From UBA2334 sp964396895 (lineage in GTDB: Bacteria; Pseudomonadota; Gammaproteobacteria; Burkholderiales; Burkholderiaceae_C), in contig CAYNGJ010000011.1 of NCBI GenBank assembly GCA_964396895.1, forward strand, positions 66,961 to 130,960: a stretch of 64,000 bases of DNA. The letters are read 5' to 3'. Positions 63,987-64,000 of the stretch are shown here, one piece after another. The notes under the pieces were generated by a model. It was not told the origin of the DNA. It worked only from the letters and a program-made list of their open reading frames with translations, and did not search any database. Numbering within the stretch: the first letter of the stretch is position 1; each line of letters begins with the position of its first letter. The translations under genes and the position numbers were made by a program.

Positions 63987-64000
63987 AGAGGGAGGGATAA

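Overview
The window is GC-rich chromosomal DNA of a Gram-negative betaproteobacterium, most likely Burkholderiales and probably Comamonadaceae. The evidence is the gene content (PHA-granule proteins, TRAP transporters, fused isobutyryl-CoA mutase, a bcsD-type cellulose operon, hemE next to priA), dense operons with 4-base overlaps, and short AT-rich repeat-like segments of a kind I recall from that family. I see no prophage, insertion sequence, CRISPR array or rRNA. One tRNA gene, tRNA-Gly(GCC), lies near the right end.

Layout. 1-4983 (minus): a type II secretion block read gspE-F-G-H-I-J-K, with gspK cut by the left edge. 5045-10697 (minus): dTDP-L-rhamnose synthesis (rfbB-D-A-C) followed by two glycosyltransferases. 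10785-20579: a storage-lipid region holding a two-domain alcohol-forming fatty acyl-CoA reductase, a phasin, a patatin-like lipase, a TetR regulator, a TPR protein, a wax ester synthase/DGAT, an acyl-CoA-binding protein, a CaiB-type CoA transferase and a PHA-system protein. 20644-25602 (minus): molybdopterin oxidoreductase, zinc-peptidase lipoprotein and HAD/membrane protein in overlapping order. 25665-29324 (plus): periplasmic binding protein, M20 amidohydrolase and DUF2817 peptidase. 29362-31661 (minus): coaX, a persulfide dioxygenase-rhodanese fusion and a CsoR-like repressor. 32039-35837 (plus): a TRAP transporter dctPQM. 35981-40859 (plus): icmF, uspA and a UbiA-family prenyltransferase. 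40869-52536 (minus): a cellulose synthase operon bcsD-P-Q-A-B-C plus a TPR lipoprotein. 52809-63772: scsB/dsbD-like, hemE, priA, an AEC transporter (minus), a Rep-type helicase, an unknown secreted protein and a PilU-like ATPase.

How the genes fit together. The central region looks like a wax-ester/PHA inclusion module: the reductase makes fatty alcohol from acyl-CoA, the WS/DGAT esterifies it with another acyl-CoA, the acyl-CoA-binding protein carries the substrate, the phasin may coat granules and the patatin may mobilise lipid. That reading rests on family assignments and gene order. The rhamnose, secretion and cellulose blocks all concern the cell surface. The cellulose synthase carries a PilZ domain, so it is probably activated by c-di-GMP.

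Start sites were chosen from ribosome-binding sites, overlaps and family N-termini. Where the choice is weak, the entry says so.
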